Below, one piece after another: positions 35,728 to 43,917 of a DNA stretch of 64,000 nt. The DNA is from NORP240 sp038134485 (GTDB lineage: Bacteria > Pseudomonadota > Gammaproteobacteria > Pseudomonadales > Pseudohongiellaceae): contig JAYPVG010000008.1 of assembly GCA_038134485.1 (NCBI GenBank), positions 43,587-107,586 on the forward strand, written 5' to 3'. Numbering within the stretch: position 1 is the stretch's first letter; each line of letters begins with the position of its first letter. The translations under genes and the position numbers were made by a program. The notes below the pieces were generated by a model that searched no databases, was not told the DNA's origin, and worked only from the letters and a program-made list of their open reading frames with translations.

Positions 35728-37461
35728 TCAGCTTTGATTCCCTGCCGCTGCGGATTGTTGAGGAATCTTAGTCTTGCCCACAAGTTGAGCGAGCACCTGA
35801 TCTCTCGGTCCGTAGGAAAACGCGGCACCTTCCTTCAACACCAAGATCTTGTCAGTGCAGCTGAGAACTGACGAGCGATGGGTTATCACAATCATCGTGC
35901 AGCCCTGTTCTTTGGCTCGACGGAGTGCTTCGAGGAGTTCTTTTTCCCCCTGGTCGTCAAGGTTTGAATTCGGTTCATCCAGGACTACCAGCTTGGGATT
36001 TCCGTACAGTGCCCTGGCGAGCCCAATGCGCTGCCGCTGACCCCCGGAGAGCACTCCACCAACACTGCCAATGATCGTATCGTACCCATTGGGCAGGCGC
36101 AGTATGAGTTCATGCACGCCAGCAAGCTTTGCCGCTTGAACAATTCTTTCGGGATTTTCCTCGCCAAAGCGGCAGATATTGCTTGAAATTGTCCCATCAA
36201 AAAGTTCTATATCTTGCGGCAAGTAACCTAAATGGGGGCCCAATTCGGCTCGGTTCCATGCTGCGACATCGGCTCCGTCAAGCCTCACTTTGCCCGCCGC
36301 AGCTGGCCATATACCCAGAATAGCCCGCGCGAGGCTGGATTTGCCCGATGCGCTGGGTCCGATCACTGCGAGTGCCTCGCCGGGCTTCAGTTCAAGCGAA
36401 ACCCCTTTCACCACGGCAGACTTAGTGCCTGGGGGGGTTACATAAACTTGCTCCACCGACAGATGACCTTTAGGCGCAGGAAGGCTCATGGTCTCCGGAT
36501 TCTCCGGCACTTGTTCAAGCAACTCGCCCAATCTACCGTATTGGGCACGGGCCAATGAAAAGCCCTTCCATCCCCCCACCAGCGTGTCTATGGGCGCCAG
36601 AGCTCTGCCGAGCAATAACGAACCGGCAATCATCATTCCTGGGGAAATCTGACCTGAAAGCGCAAGCCAGGCGCCCAGACCAAGGGTCAGCGATTGAGCC
36701 GTAACGCGGAAAGTCTTGGAAATGCTGGTTAGCATCCCGGAGGCCTTGCTGGCATTCGTTTGCAGACCAAGGACTTTGTCCGAGCGCTGTTGCTGGGATC
36801 GACGCAGATCATCGATCATGCCCATGGCCTCAATTATCTCTGCGTTACGTAAGTTGCTGGTGACCTGTTGATTTACCCTGTTGGCCTCCGCATTTGCGTC
36901 CTGCAGTCTCTGGTTGGTGACCTTCTCGTTGGTTATCGCCAGCACGATCATTATGAAGCCGGCCAAAATAGCGGCAACTCCGAAATAGGGATGGAACATA
37001 AACATGATAACGATGTATATCGGGAACCATGGAGCGTCAAAAAAAGCGAACAACCCATTGCCCGTAAGAAATTGCCGCAGCCCGGTGAGATCCCGCATCG
37101 CCTGGTCGCTCCGCGCAGCACCCCCTGTGATCATGGCCTGACGGAACATGGCATTGAAAACCCGTTCCCGCAGCAGAATTTCAATGCGATTGCTGGCACT
37201 GATCAATATCATTGACCTGACCCACTCAAACCCCCCCATGGCCATCATCAGGCATACTACTAGCAAGCTGAGCATGGCCAGGGTAGGCATACTGCCGCTG
37301 CTGATGACCCGATCGTAAATTTGCAGCATGTAGATAATAGGAACCAACATGAGCAGATTCACTGCCACGCTAAAGATTCCCGCGTAGACGAAGTGCCTTC
37401 GCACTTGCATTAATGTCGACGCCAGCTCTTGGCGGCCTGGACTTTTTTCTTCCGTGGCCAT
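35728..37461 (-). CDS. Type I secretion ABC exporter (PrtD family)
   Basis: The protein has 577 residues: a membrane domain of about 300 residues with six helices, then the ATPase domain. Walker A is GPSASGKSSLARAILG, signature LSGGQRQRIGLARAL, Walker B LVVLDEPNSNLD. There is no N-terminal C39 peptidase or peptidase-like domain, so it resembles PrtD/RsaD rather than HlyB or LapB. The likely cargo is the giant RTX protein encoded divergently at 43918. A 228-base gap separates its start from the upstream regulator gene. Confidence 0.94.
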   Translation of the reverse strand: MATEEKSPGRQELASTLMQVRRHFVYAGIFSVAVNLLMLVPIIYMLQIYDRVISSGSMPTLAMLSLLVVCLMMAMGGFEWVRSMILISASNRIEILLRERVFNAMFRQAMITGGAARSDQAMRDLTGLRQFLTGNGLFAFFDAPWFPIYIVIMFMFHPYFGVAAILAGFIMIVLAITNEKVTNQRLQDANAEANRVNQQVTSNLRNAEIIEAMGMIDDLRRSQQQRSDKVLGLQTNASKASGMLTSISKTFRVTAQSLTLGLGAWLALSGQISPGMMIAGSLLLGRALAPIDTLVGGWKGFSLARAQYGRLGELLEQVPENPETMSLPAPKGHLSVEQVYVTPPGTKSAVVKGVSLELKPGEALAVIGPSASGKSSLARAILGIWPAAAGKVRLDGADVAAWNRAELGPHLGYLPQDIELFDGTISSNICRFGEENPERIVQAAKLAGVHELILRLPNGYDTIIGSVGGVLSGGQRQRIGLARALYGNPKLVVLDEPNSNLDDQGEKELLEALRRAKEQGCTMIVITHRSSVLSCTDKILVLKEGAAFSYGPRDQVLAQLVGKTKIPQQSAAAGNQS

Positions 37462-37689
37462 AAAAATTCCGTTACTACGTGCTGAAGTACGTGATTATAC
37501 TAATTCTTGATATACAGGTTTTTCGAGCGCAGTGGAAAAACCTTTATCTGTGTTTCTCGAGAAGCCCCTTAATGGGGGCCGAATCATGAGCTTTCAAGTC
37601 ATTGCTGGCAAAATGTCAAATCTTATAGTCACCGCTCATGACAATCTGGGGCTGCACAGGCCCAAAAGAAGCACCTCCCCAGAATCGCA

Positions 37690-38394
37690 TCAAAGCTCTT
37701 CTTTGCCCTCAGCAAGCGCTCGTAGCATACTCAAATCGCGTATAAGTATTCTCCCTGATCCATCACGCTGCACGAGATTTCGTGATTGGAGAGCCTGGAA
37801 TACCCGTGTAACGGTCTCCCGGCTCAAGTTGAGCATAATGGCAATTTCCATATGGGTAGGCGGACTCCGGAGTTCCGCAATGGTCGTACCAGCCACCCTA
37901 TCAGCCTTGGGCACAAGGGCCCAGAGCTGACAACAGACGCGTTGCGCTACGTTTGGCAGGCTTAATAGTGACCGTTGAAATGTCAGTTCTCGAACCCTTG
38001 CCGCCAGCCTTCTGCTCATGGAACCGATGATCGTCGGAGAATTCATCATTGCTTTGCGCATCTGTTCGATTGGTATCATCAGCGCTGTTGACGACATCAA
38101 GGCCATAACATACTCAGGCTGAGGGCCGTTATCGAAAAGGCCAAGTTCGCCGCAAAAATCCAATGGTTCAACGAAGTAAAGACCTACTTCACGTCCATCA
38201 ATCGTAAAGTCGATACCCTGCAGTCTGCCCTCGAACAGGAAACAAAGATGGTCTTCCTTGACGCCTGCGTTCAGCACGATGGCCCTACGGGAAAACTTCT
38301 TGAGTGAGGAGTGCTGGGCGAGTGATGTCAGGGCCGCATCCGGGAGAGGTTTGAGCACGGCGAATGCTCTCAGCATCTCTATGGAAATCACCAT
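37690..38394 (-). CDS. CRP/FNR-family transcription regulator
   Basis: The protein has 234 residues. An N-terminal cyclic-nucleotide-binding-type domain contains FVEPLDFCGELGLFDNG, and a C-terminal winged helix contains SRETVTRVFQAL near residue 190. The recognition helix keeps the Arg, Glu and Arg that read TGTGA in E. coli CRP. In the ligand pocket the GEL motif is kept, but the arginine that holds the cAMP phosphate (R82 in CRP) falls on PQPEY and is missing. The four-cysteine cluster of FNR is absent. Two CRP-type boxes lie nearby, at 38499 and 43778. It probably regulates the surface locus, with uncertain effector. Confidence 0.9.
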   Translation of the reverse strand: MVISIEMLRAFAVLKPLPDAALTSLAQHSSLKKFSRRAIVLNAGVKEDHLCFLFEGRLQGIDFTIDGREVGLYFVEPLDFCGELGLFDNGPQPEYVMALMSSTALMIPIEQMRKAMMNSPTIIGSMSRRLAARVRELTFQRSLLSLPNVAQRVCCQLWALVPKADRVAGTTIAELRSPPTHMEIAIMLNLSRETVTRVFQALQSRNLVQRDGSGRILIRDLSMLRALAEGKEEL

Positions 38395-38498
38395 CGGCAG
38401 TTAACCTTGAATTGGAAGTGACGCGCGCAACCCAATATGACCCCTTGAATGCGACAAGCTCTTGAAATGCGTAGGCAATTATGGGTATTTTGCCACTG

Positions 38499-38514
38499 TG
38501 TGACTGCAGTCACT
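38499..38514. promoter_or_regulatory. CRP-type operator upstream of the FecR-cyclase operon
   Basis: TGTGA-CTGCAG-TCACT is one base from the TGTGA-N6-TCACA consensus and holds a perfect 14-base dyad. Its centre (38506.5) is exactly 41.5 bases upstream of the start predicted from TAGGAT at 38536-38541, the class II activator position. It lies between the regulator gene and the FecR gene, so it may serve both. Confidence 0.7.
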
Positions 38515-38592
38515 TGTACGGATCAATCGATGAGGTAGGATCTTCTCGTTCGTTTTGCGCGGTGAGAAATTGTCGCCTCCAAGGGTGCCACT

Positions 38593-40098
38593 ATGAATTT
38601 CAGCATAGCTACCGAGTTTTTCGTCAATTTATGCTCATTCTTTAACATCATCCGGGACACTTGTCGTGTCGCCCGGCTGCTAGTTTGTGTGACAATAATA
38701 GCTGCCGTTTTGCCGACAGTCGTGCTGGGTGCTACGGAACAGGACGACGTCCCTGCCCACGTCGGTGAGGTCAGTCTGGTCTTGGGTAAGGCCTACGTAG
38801 GAAGGACCGATCGTGAGCGGCGCTTGGTCGAAGCAGGTTCGCCCATCAGAGTAAACGATCAGATTATTACCGGCGCCAATGGTCACGTGCATGTTAGATT
38901 CATTGATGACGCGCTGGTCAGTGTCCGACCAAACAGCCAACTCGAGGTGGTTCGCTACGAATACAATCCTGACAGGCCTGACCAATCAGCGGTGAAATTC
39001 AATCTCTCTGAGGGAGTGGCACGAACCATTTCCGGGGCCGCGGCGAAGGCAGCGCGGGAACGGTTTCGCCTCAACACTCCGATTGCGGCCATAGGAGTCC
39101 GGGGAACGGATTTCGTAGTCAGTGCCACGCCTGATACCGTCAGAGCTTCAGTAAATGAGGGTGTCATAGTCATGGCACCCTTCTCTGCCGAGTGCTCGTC
39201 GGAGTCGCTGGGCCCTTGTGAGCAAAATGCTGTTGAGCTCTCGGTCGAGTCCATGCAGGTCATCGAGCTGAACGCCGGACAGACCGCCGGAGCGCTGGCA
39301 ACAATGGAGCGAGATTCGGCATTGCTTCAGGAGCGGACCGCTTCCCCCGAAGCGCCTTCTGAAACCCCCTCTAATGCCGGCGAGAGCGAGTCAGAAGCCG
39401 ACGAAAAATTGGTCAGCACCGATGTCTTTTTGGAGAGCGTTACATCCAATCAGGTGACCGCTGAAGCCAAGGTGGTAGCTGATGCTGAAAATGATGTGCC
39501 CGCGGTGGTAGACGAGGTCGAGCCCGACGATCCTCTGCCGGTTACTTCCGTCGACTTTACGCCAGCTGAGCCGCTGGCGAATAACGTATTGACGCAGCGC
39601 CAGTTGGTTTGGGGGCGCTGGGCCTGGAGCGGAGGTCAGGGCGCGCAGGAGCGCATAACTCTGGGCTCGTCAGAGTTACCGGGTGGTTACACCGTTACGG
39701 TCTCCAATCTGGATTATGGACTTTACCGCAGGGAGGGCAGCAGGGGTGCGCGGGTTGACTCGGGCCTTGGCATTGTCGGCTTCGCTCTGAATAGTGCCCA
39801 GGCGTTCTACAATTCTGACAGTGGTATTGTCGCCATGCGAGTCACAGACGGTACTCTCAACATAGACTTCGATAGGAAAACATTTTCGACAGCGCTCGCC
39901 TTGGAGCATGCCTCCACCGGTCTCATTGATTTCAGCGCTTTGGGAGAAATCGTCTCTGGCGGATATTTTTACAGTCGGTCGGACGGACAGGATCTTTCAG
40001 GGGCGGTCAGTATTGACGGAAGTGAGGCGGGTTATTCCTTCGAGAAACAATTGGATTCAGGTACGGTTTCAGGCCTGACTCTGTGGGATAGTAAATGA
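38593..40098 (+). CDS. FecR-domain periplasmic protein with C-terminal beta-rich domain
   Basis: The protein has 501 residues. An N-terminal hydrophobic signal (LLVCVTIIAAVLPTVVLGA) is followed by a FecR domain at about residues 60-190, including NGHVHVRFIDDALVSVRPNS and AAIGVRGTDFVVS. An acidic linker (residues 245-325) leads to a beta-rich domain of about 165 residues containing GGYFYSR, AGYSFEKQL and GTVSGLTLWDSK. That last domain resembles the small barrels of TbpB-like surface proteins, but only by pattern. No cognate sigma factor or TonB receptor is nearby, so this is not a classical Fec system. Its stop overlaps the cyclase start by four bases. Confidence 0.82.
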   Translation: MNFSIATEFFVNLCSFFNIIRDTCRVARLLVCVTIIAAVLPTVVLGATEQDDVPAHVGEVSLVLGKAYVGRTDRERRLVEAGSPIRVNDQIITGANGHVHVRFIDDALVSVRPNSQLEVVRYEYNPDRPDQSAVKFNLSEGVARTISGAAAKAARERFRLNTPIAAIGVRGTDFVVSATPDTVRASVNEGVIVMAPFSAECSSESLGPCEQNAVELSVESMQVIELNAGQTAGALATMERDSALLQERTASPEAPSETPSNAGESESEADEKLVSTDVFLESVTSNQVTAEAKVVADAENDVPAVVDEVEPDDPLPVTSVDFTPAEPLANNVLTQRQLVWGRWAWSGGQGAQERITLGSSELPGGYTVTVSNLDYGLYRREGSRGARVDSGLGIVGFALNSAQAFYNSDSGIVAMRVTDGTLNIDFDRKTFSTALALEHASTGLIDFSALGEIVSGGYFYSRSDGQDLSGAVSIDGSEAGYSFEKQLDSGTVSGLTLWDSK

Positions 40099-42098
40099 CC
40101 ACGGATCATACCTCTAGGCTTTCTCGACTCAAGGATTCCCTCGTATCGACAATGCGGGTGATGCCTCGCAGTGGAAGGCTGTTCATGCTCGGCTTGGCAG
40201 CCGCCCTGGGTGCCGGCCTGATGATGTTATTCGGCGACAGTTTGAATACTCTGGAACAGCGACTTGGGGAATTGGGATGGGTGTTGCGTGCAGATGAAAG
40301 TCAGGAGCAACGACTAACGATCGTTGCTATCGACGAAAAAAGTATCGCCGAGTTGGGCGCGTGGCCGTGGAGCCGCGTCGATATGGCCAGGCTCACTGAA
40401 GCACTTAACGACTCCGGGGTGCAACTGCAAATCCATGATATCGTTTATTCCGAACCTGCTGAAGGGGACGATCGGCTGCTTCTGGCATTAACTCGGTCCA
40501 ATGCCGCGGCAATTGCTCATGTTCCAGTGCTACAGTCAGATCAGGCTATCAGAACCGGGCTCTTGAGTCATGCAGTTAGCGGTGCTGCATGCCAGCAGAT
40601 TGCTGCCAGCAGCGGCGACTACCTAGCGCCCCATTCGGGCTTCGCCTCAGTGGCAAAGGGGCACATAACACCGATTATTTCCAGCGACGGGGCAGTGCGC
40701 AAAGTACCGGCTTTGATATGCGTTGACGACCGCCCCTACCCGGCGATGGCATTGACTGCCATGATGCAGGGGCTCGGGCTCGACAACTGGAGTGTTACTC
40801 TGAGCCACAGTACAAGTATATTCGGGCCGGCGCGGGTATTGCAGTTTGATGCCTACCCCGGGCTGGAGGTGCCGCTCGACGAATCGGGGAATATGCTCGT
40901 CTCTTACCGCAAGGCGCCGGAGAGCTATCAGGCTGTTTCTGCGATTGACGTGATAAACGGGGTAATCGATCAAGAGCTTCTGGCAAACACCTGGGTGCTT
41001 GTGGGAGCAACAGCGTTCGGCATTGGGGATATTGTACCTACCCCCTTTAGCGGAGTTGCGCCAGGAATTGAGATTCAGGCGCGCATTTTGACCAGTTTGC
41101 TTGATGACGCCATGCCGTTTACGCCGCGATTTGCTGATCAATACCTTGGATTATTGACTGTGGTTTTCGCGGTTCTGCTTTTCGCGCTGGCTGGCACCCG
41201 CGGTCGCATTGCAGCATACGGTTTACCGGCGGCTGCGGTTTTGCTGCCAATCTCTGCCTTTACCCTGCATCTGCAAATGCTCATCGTGAACAATTTATGG
41301 ATTGGCTGGCTGTACCCCTCACTTTTTAGCATGCTGGCCGCCAGCCTTCTACTCTTGCTTGAGCAACGTCGCCTCCGTAGCGAGCGCAGCCGCGTCTACA
41401 ATAATTTGACCAGCTACCTGCCAGGCGATGTAGCGAGAAAGATTGCGTATAGCCTGCCCAACTCCAGTATTGACGCGCGTCGCTGCGATGTTACCTTGCT
41501 TAGCGCTGATTTACGCAATTTCTCTGCTTTTGGTGAAGCTCGTCCACCTGAAGAAGCGGCAGCGGTGTTGCACTTCTTTTTCACTCGAGCCAACGAAATT
41601 GTGCAGCGCCACGGAGGTCGGATTCAGGAGTTTAAAGGAGATGGCATTCTGGCAGTTTGGGACGGACAGAATGCAGAGCCCGCCAGGAGGGCTTATTCCG
41701 CGGCCAGAGACATGCTGGTGGAAATAGACAATGGCATGTTGTCAGAGAGACCGCCATCGGGTCTCGAACCGCTAGCTGTGGGGATCGGAATCGAACAGGG
41801 TCCGGCGCTGGCCGGATCGATTGGCCCCGCAAGCCGCAGGACGCACACCTTGCTGGGTGACACAGTAACAGTCACATTCAGGATTCAGGAGATGACCACT
41901 GACCTTGCCCAACCACTGCTGATCGGAGAGTGCGCAGCGCGTCAGCTCAGCGACTTTGGGCTTCAATCTCAGGGGAGTTTCTTGCTCAGCGGACTGCGCA
42001 TCCCGCATTGCCTGTTTGCCCCTCAACCGATTGCATCCGCTCGGGGCAAGCTAGCAGAGAACCTCGATTTAAGGGTTATCAAGGGCGGCCGGAAATAG
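40095..42098 (+). CDS. CHASE2-domain class III nucleotide cyclase with altered active site
   Basis: The protein has 667 residues. It has a membrane helix near residues 30-50, an extracytoplasmic CHASE2 sensor (VAIDEKSIAELGAWPWSR), three helices near residues 350-430, and a cytoplasmic cyclase domain. Metal-binding aspartates D472 (LLSADLRNFSAF) and D516 (EFKGDGILAVW) are kept. The adenine-specifying lysine position is Glu512, as in guanylate cyclases, and its partner position is Thr585. The transition-state asparagine is Thr592 (GDTVTVTFR), while Arg596 is kept. It may make cGMP, cAMP slowly, or act as a sensor without catalysis. It is coupled to the FecR gene. Confidence 0.88.
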   Translation: MTTDHTSRLSRLKDSLVSTMRVMPRSGRLFMLGLAAALGAGLMMLFGDSLNTLEQRLGELGWVLRADESQEQRLTIVAIDEKSIAELGAWPWSRVDMARLTEALNDSGVQLQIHDIVYSEPAEGDDRLLLALTRSNAAAIAHVPVLQSDQAIRTGLLSHAVSGAACQQIAASSGDYLAPHSGFASVAKGHITPIISSDGAVRKVPALICVDDRPYPAMALTAMMQGLGLDNWSVTLSHSTSIFGPARVLQFDAYPGLEVPLDESGNMLVSYRKAPESYQAVSAIDVINGVIDQELLANTWVLVGATAFGIGDIVPTPFSGVAPGIEIQARILTSLLDDAMPFTPRFADQYLGLLTVVFAVLLFALAGTRGRIAAYGLPAAAVLLPISAFTLHLQMLIVNNLWIGWLYPSLFSMLAASLLLLLEQRRLRSERSRVYNNLTSYLPGDVARKIAYSLPNSSIDARRCDVTLLSADLRNFSAFGEARPPEEAAAVLHFFFTRANEIVQRHGGRIQEFKGDGILAVWDGQNAEPARRAYSAARDMLVEIDNGMLSERPPSGLEPLAVGIGIEQGPALAGSIGPASRRTHTLLGDTVTVTFRIQEMTTDLAQPLLIGECAARQLSDFGLQSQGSFLLSGLRIPHCLFAPQPIASARGKLAENLDLRVIKGGRK

Positions 42099-42248
42099 CC
42101 AGTTACACGTTGGGATGTGCTGATTAATCGCTGAGCGCAGCGTTCTCTGCAAGATGACAGAATGCGTTGCGATGCCTCGCCCGATTCAAGATAATGACCA
42201 TCTTGTCCCGGATCACGACGGGATTCCATTTCCGCAAGGTTTTTTGAA

Positions 42249-43589
42249 TTGCCCAGTATTATCCCCCGTCAGACAGAATGTCTCGCACGGGCAACATTAT
42301 TCGTCATTGGGTTACTGTCTGCATCAGTGGTGCAAGCCGTCTGCCCCGCAATGACACCTTATTACCAGGGAAACGAGCCTGATTGGCCTCAACTTGAGCG
42401 GCAATTGGTTGATTTGATGTCTGATTGCCTGGATAGCTCAGAATTTTTTGCGCTGTTAGGCGCTGCTCAACTTAACGGCGGAAGCTACTCCAGCGCGATT
42501 GAGTCGCTTGAAAGAGCGCTGTTACTGAACCCGCAAAACGGTGCCGCCCAGATTGACTATGCGCAGGCCTTGTTCCTTAGGGGTGACGTTTTCGCGGCGC
42601 TTGAGCTAAATAACCGGCTCCTTGATCGAGAGGACTTGCCACAGAACATTCGAGACTTGCTTGCAGCTAGACAGCAAAATTGGCGAGGAATGACCAGTCA
42701 GAGCCAATTCCAGGTAGACGTGTTGGCCGGATTTGACACCAACCTGAACAGCGCCCCGGATACTGAAGCGATTACCCTAACCTTGTCCGGAGAAAACGTT
42801 TTACTGGCCCTGGATTCTGACTACCGTCAGGTCAGTGGCCCCTATGCAAGCATCAAACTTCGCGGGAACATTCGCCAGTTAGCGCCCGAATATCAGCAAA
42901 GCTGGGTTATGGAGGCGCGTGCTCGTGTCAGCGAAGATTCAAGGTCTGATCAGCTGCAAATAGAAGGCCGATATTCCTTTCTGCGACCTGGAAGGCGCCG
43001 AAACTGGCGACTTGACGCCGGCATCTCCAATCTGTTTTTTGGTGGCAGCCCGTTGTACTCAGCCCTTGAAACGTCTGCATTTTATGTGCCGCGGGGAAGC
43101 GCACGGTGTAATCCGTATCTTGGAGTGGCGGCTCAGCACCAGCTGTTCCATGAAAATAGCAGGCTGAACGCGCTAGAAGGCAGGGCTAGCATGGGGGTGA
43201 CTTGTCCGATTGGTACCACCGCGTCAAATCAGGAGCTTGGTATTGAGATGGCTGTTCTTGCCAATGACGCGCTACAAACTGACCGACCCGGCGGTGATCG
43301 ATTCGGCTGGCAGGCCACAGCAAATTGGCAAATGCAGCTGGGTTCCGGCAACTTCGTCGGTCAGTTAAACTACACCAGTCTGAAGGACCGCAATGGTTAC
43401 AATCCGCTTCTGATGGGCTTCGCAAATAGGTGGGTAGAGCGAAGCTATCTGCTATTACAGTATCGCCGTAGGATATTTTCCGACCTAATTTTCCTGGCCA
43501 ACGCCTTCCATCAGCTTCAACGCAGCAACATCGAGCTGTTCATTACCTCAGAAACGACTTTCGAAATGGGGTTCAGCGCCGAACTTTGA
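42249..43589 (+). CDS. TPR plus outer-membrane beta-barrel protein (SLAM-like architecture)
   Basis: The protein has 446 residues from a TTG start; no ATG or GTG occurs between the upstream in-frame stop and the signal peptide (FVIGLLSASVVQA). Residues about 60-140 form TPR-like helices (YSSAIESLERALLLNPQNGA). The rest is an alternation of amphipathic strands with the opening FDTNLNSAPD and an end LFITSETTFEMGFSAEL, as in outer-membrane barrels. Surface lipoprotein assembly modulators share this order, but I cannot confirm that family. It follows the cyclase by 150 bases and precedes the giant gene. Confidence 0.75.
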   Translation: MPSIIPRQTECLARATLFVIGLLSASVVQAVCPAMTPYYQGNEPDWPQLERQLVDLMSDCLDSSEFFALLGAAQLNGGSYSSAIESLERALLLNPQNGAAQIDYAQALFLRGDVFAALELNNRLLDREDLPQNIRDLLAARQQNWRGMTSQSQFQVDVLAGFDTNLNSAPDTEAITLTLSGENVLLALDSDYRQVSGPYASIKLRGNIRQLAPEYQQSWVMEARARVSEDSRSDQLQIEGRYSFLRPGRRRNWRLDAGISNLFFGGSPLYSALETSAFYVPRGSARCNPYLGVAAQHQLFHENSRLNALEGRASMGVTCPIGTTASNQELGIEMAVLANDALQTDRPGGDRFGWQATANWQMQLGSGNFVGQLNYTSLKDRNGYNPLLMGFANRWVERSYLLLQYRRRIFSDLIFLANAFHQLQRSNIELFITSETTFEMGFSAEL

Positions 43590-43917
43590 ATCACGGAATT
43601 CTTTTAAAAGCCTTGAGTAGTTAGAAAGCACTTGAAAAAGAGTCTTTTACGTCGATTTATTGAAATCATCTGTTGTCAGATGGAGATAGTCTAGGTATCA
43701 TCGCGCCCAAAGATTTCGAGGGCGTCACTCAAGCGAGCATTGGGGGGCGCCGATAGAGATTGGGTATATGCAAACCGTGTGATTCTGGTCACAGGGCTTG
43801 CGTGCCGATTTGTCTATGCTTGAATGACGAATGGTAGACTTGACGATCAAAGGCGTCTGCCTAAATTAGAACCACAGATTTTCGAAGATATAGCAACATT
43901 TTCAAGGAGCTAACAGC
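43590..43917 (+). promoter_or_regulatory. 328-base control region of the giant surface-protein gene
   Basis: This gene-free stretch includes the CRP-type site described separately and two candidate promoters. TATGCT at 43815-43820 would place the CRP box at -41.5. An alternative is TTGACG-N16-TAAATT at 43840-43867, with the box at about -88.5. An AAGGAG ribosome site lies at 43903-43908, ten bases upstream of the ATG. A long leader is implied if the first promoter is used. Confidence 0.6.
43778..43793. promoter_or_regulatory. Perfect CRP-type operator upstream of the giant gene
   Basis: TGTGA-TTCTGG-TCACA matches the TGTGA-N6-TCACA consensus in all ten conserved bases. Its centre, 43785.5, is 41.5 bases upstream of the start predicted from TATGCT at 43815-43820, the class II activator geometry, the same as the site before the FecR gene. 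Confidence 0.78.

Noticed and set aside
37476..37493. Direct repeat TACGTG, 12-base spacing, upstream of the PrtD-type gene
   Set aside because: Only two short copies with no known matching operator; could be regulatory but is not supported beyond chance.
38499..38514. FNR-type reading of the operator instead of CRP-type
   Set aside because: The half-site is TGTGA, not TTGAT, and the local regulator lacks the iron-sulfur cysteines.
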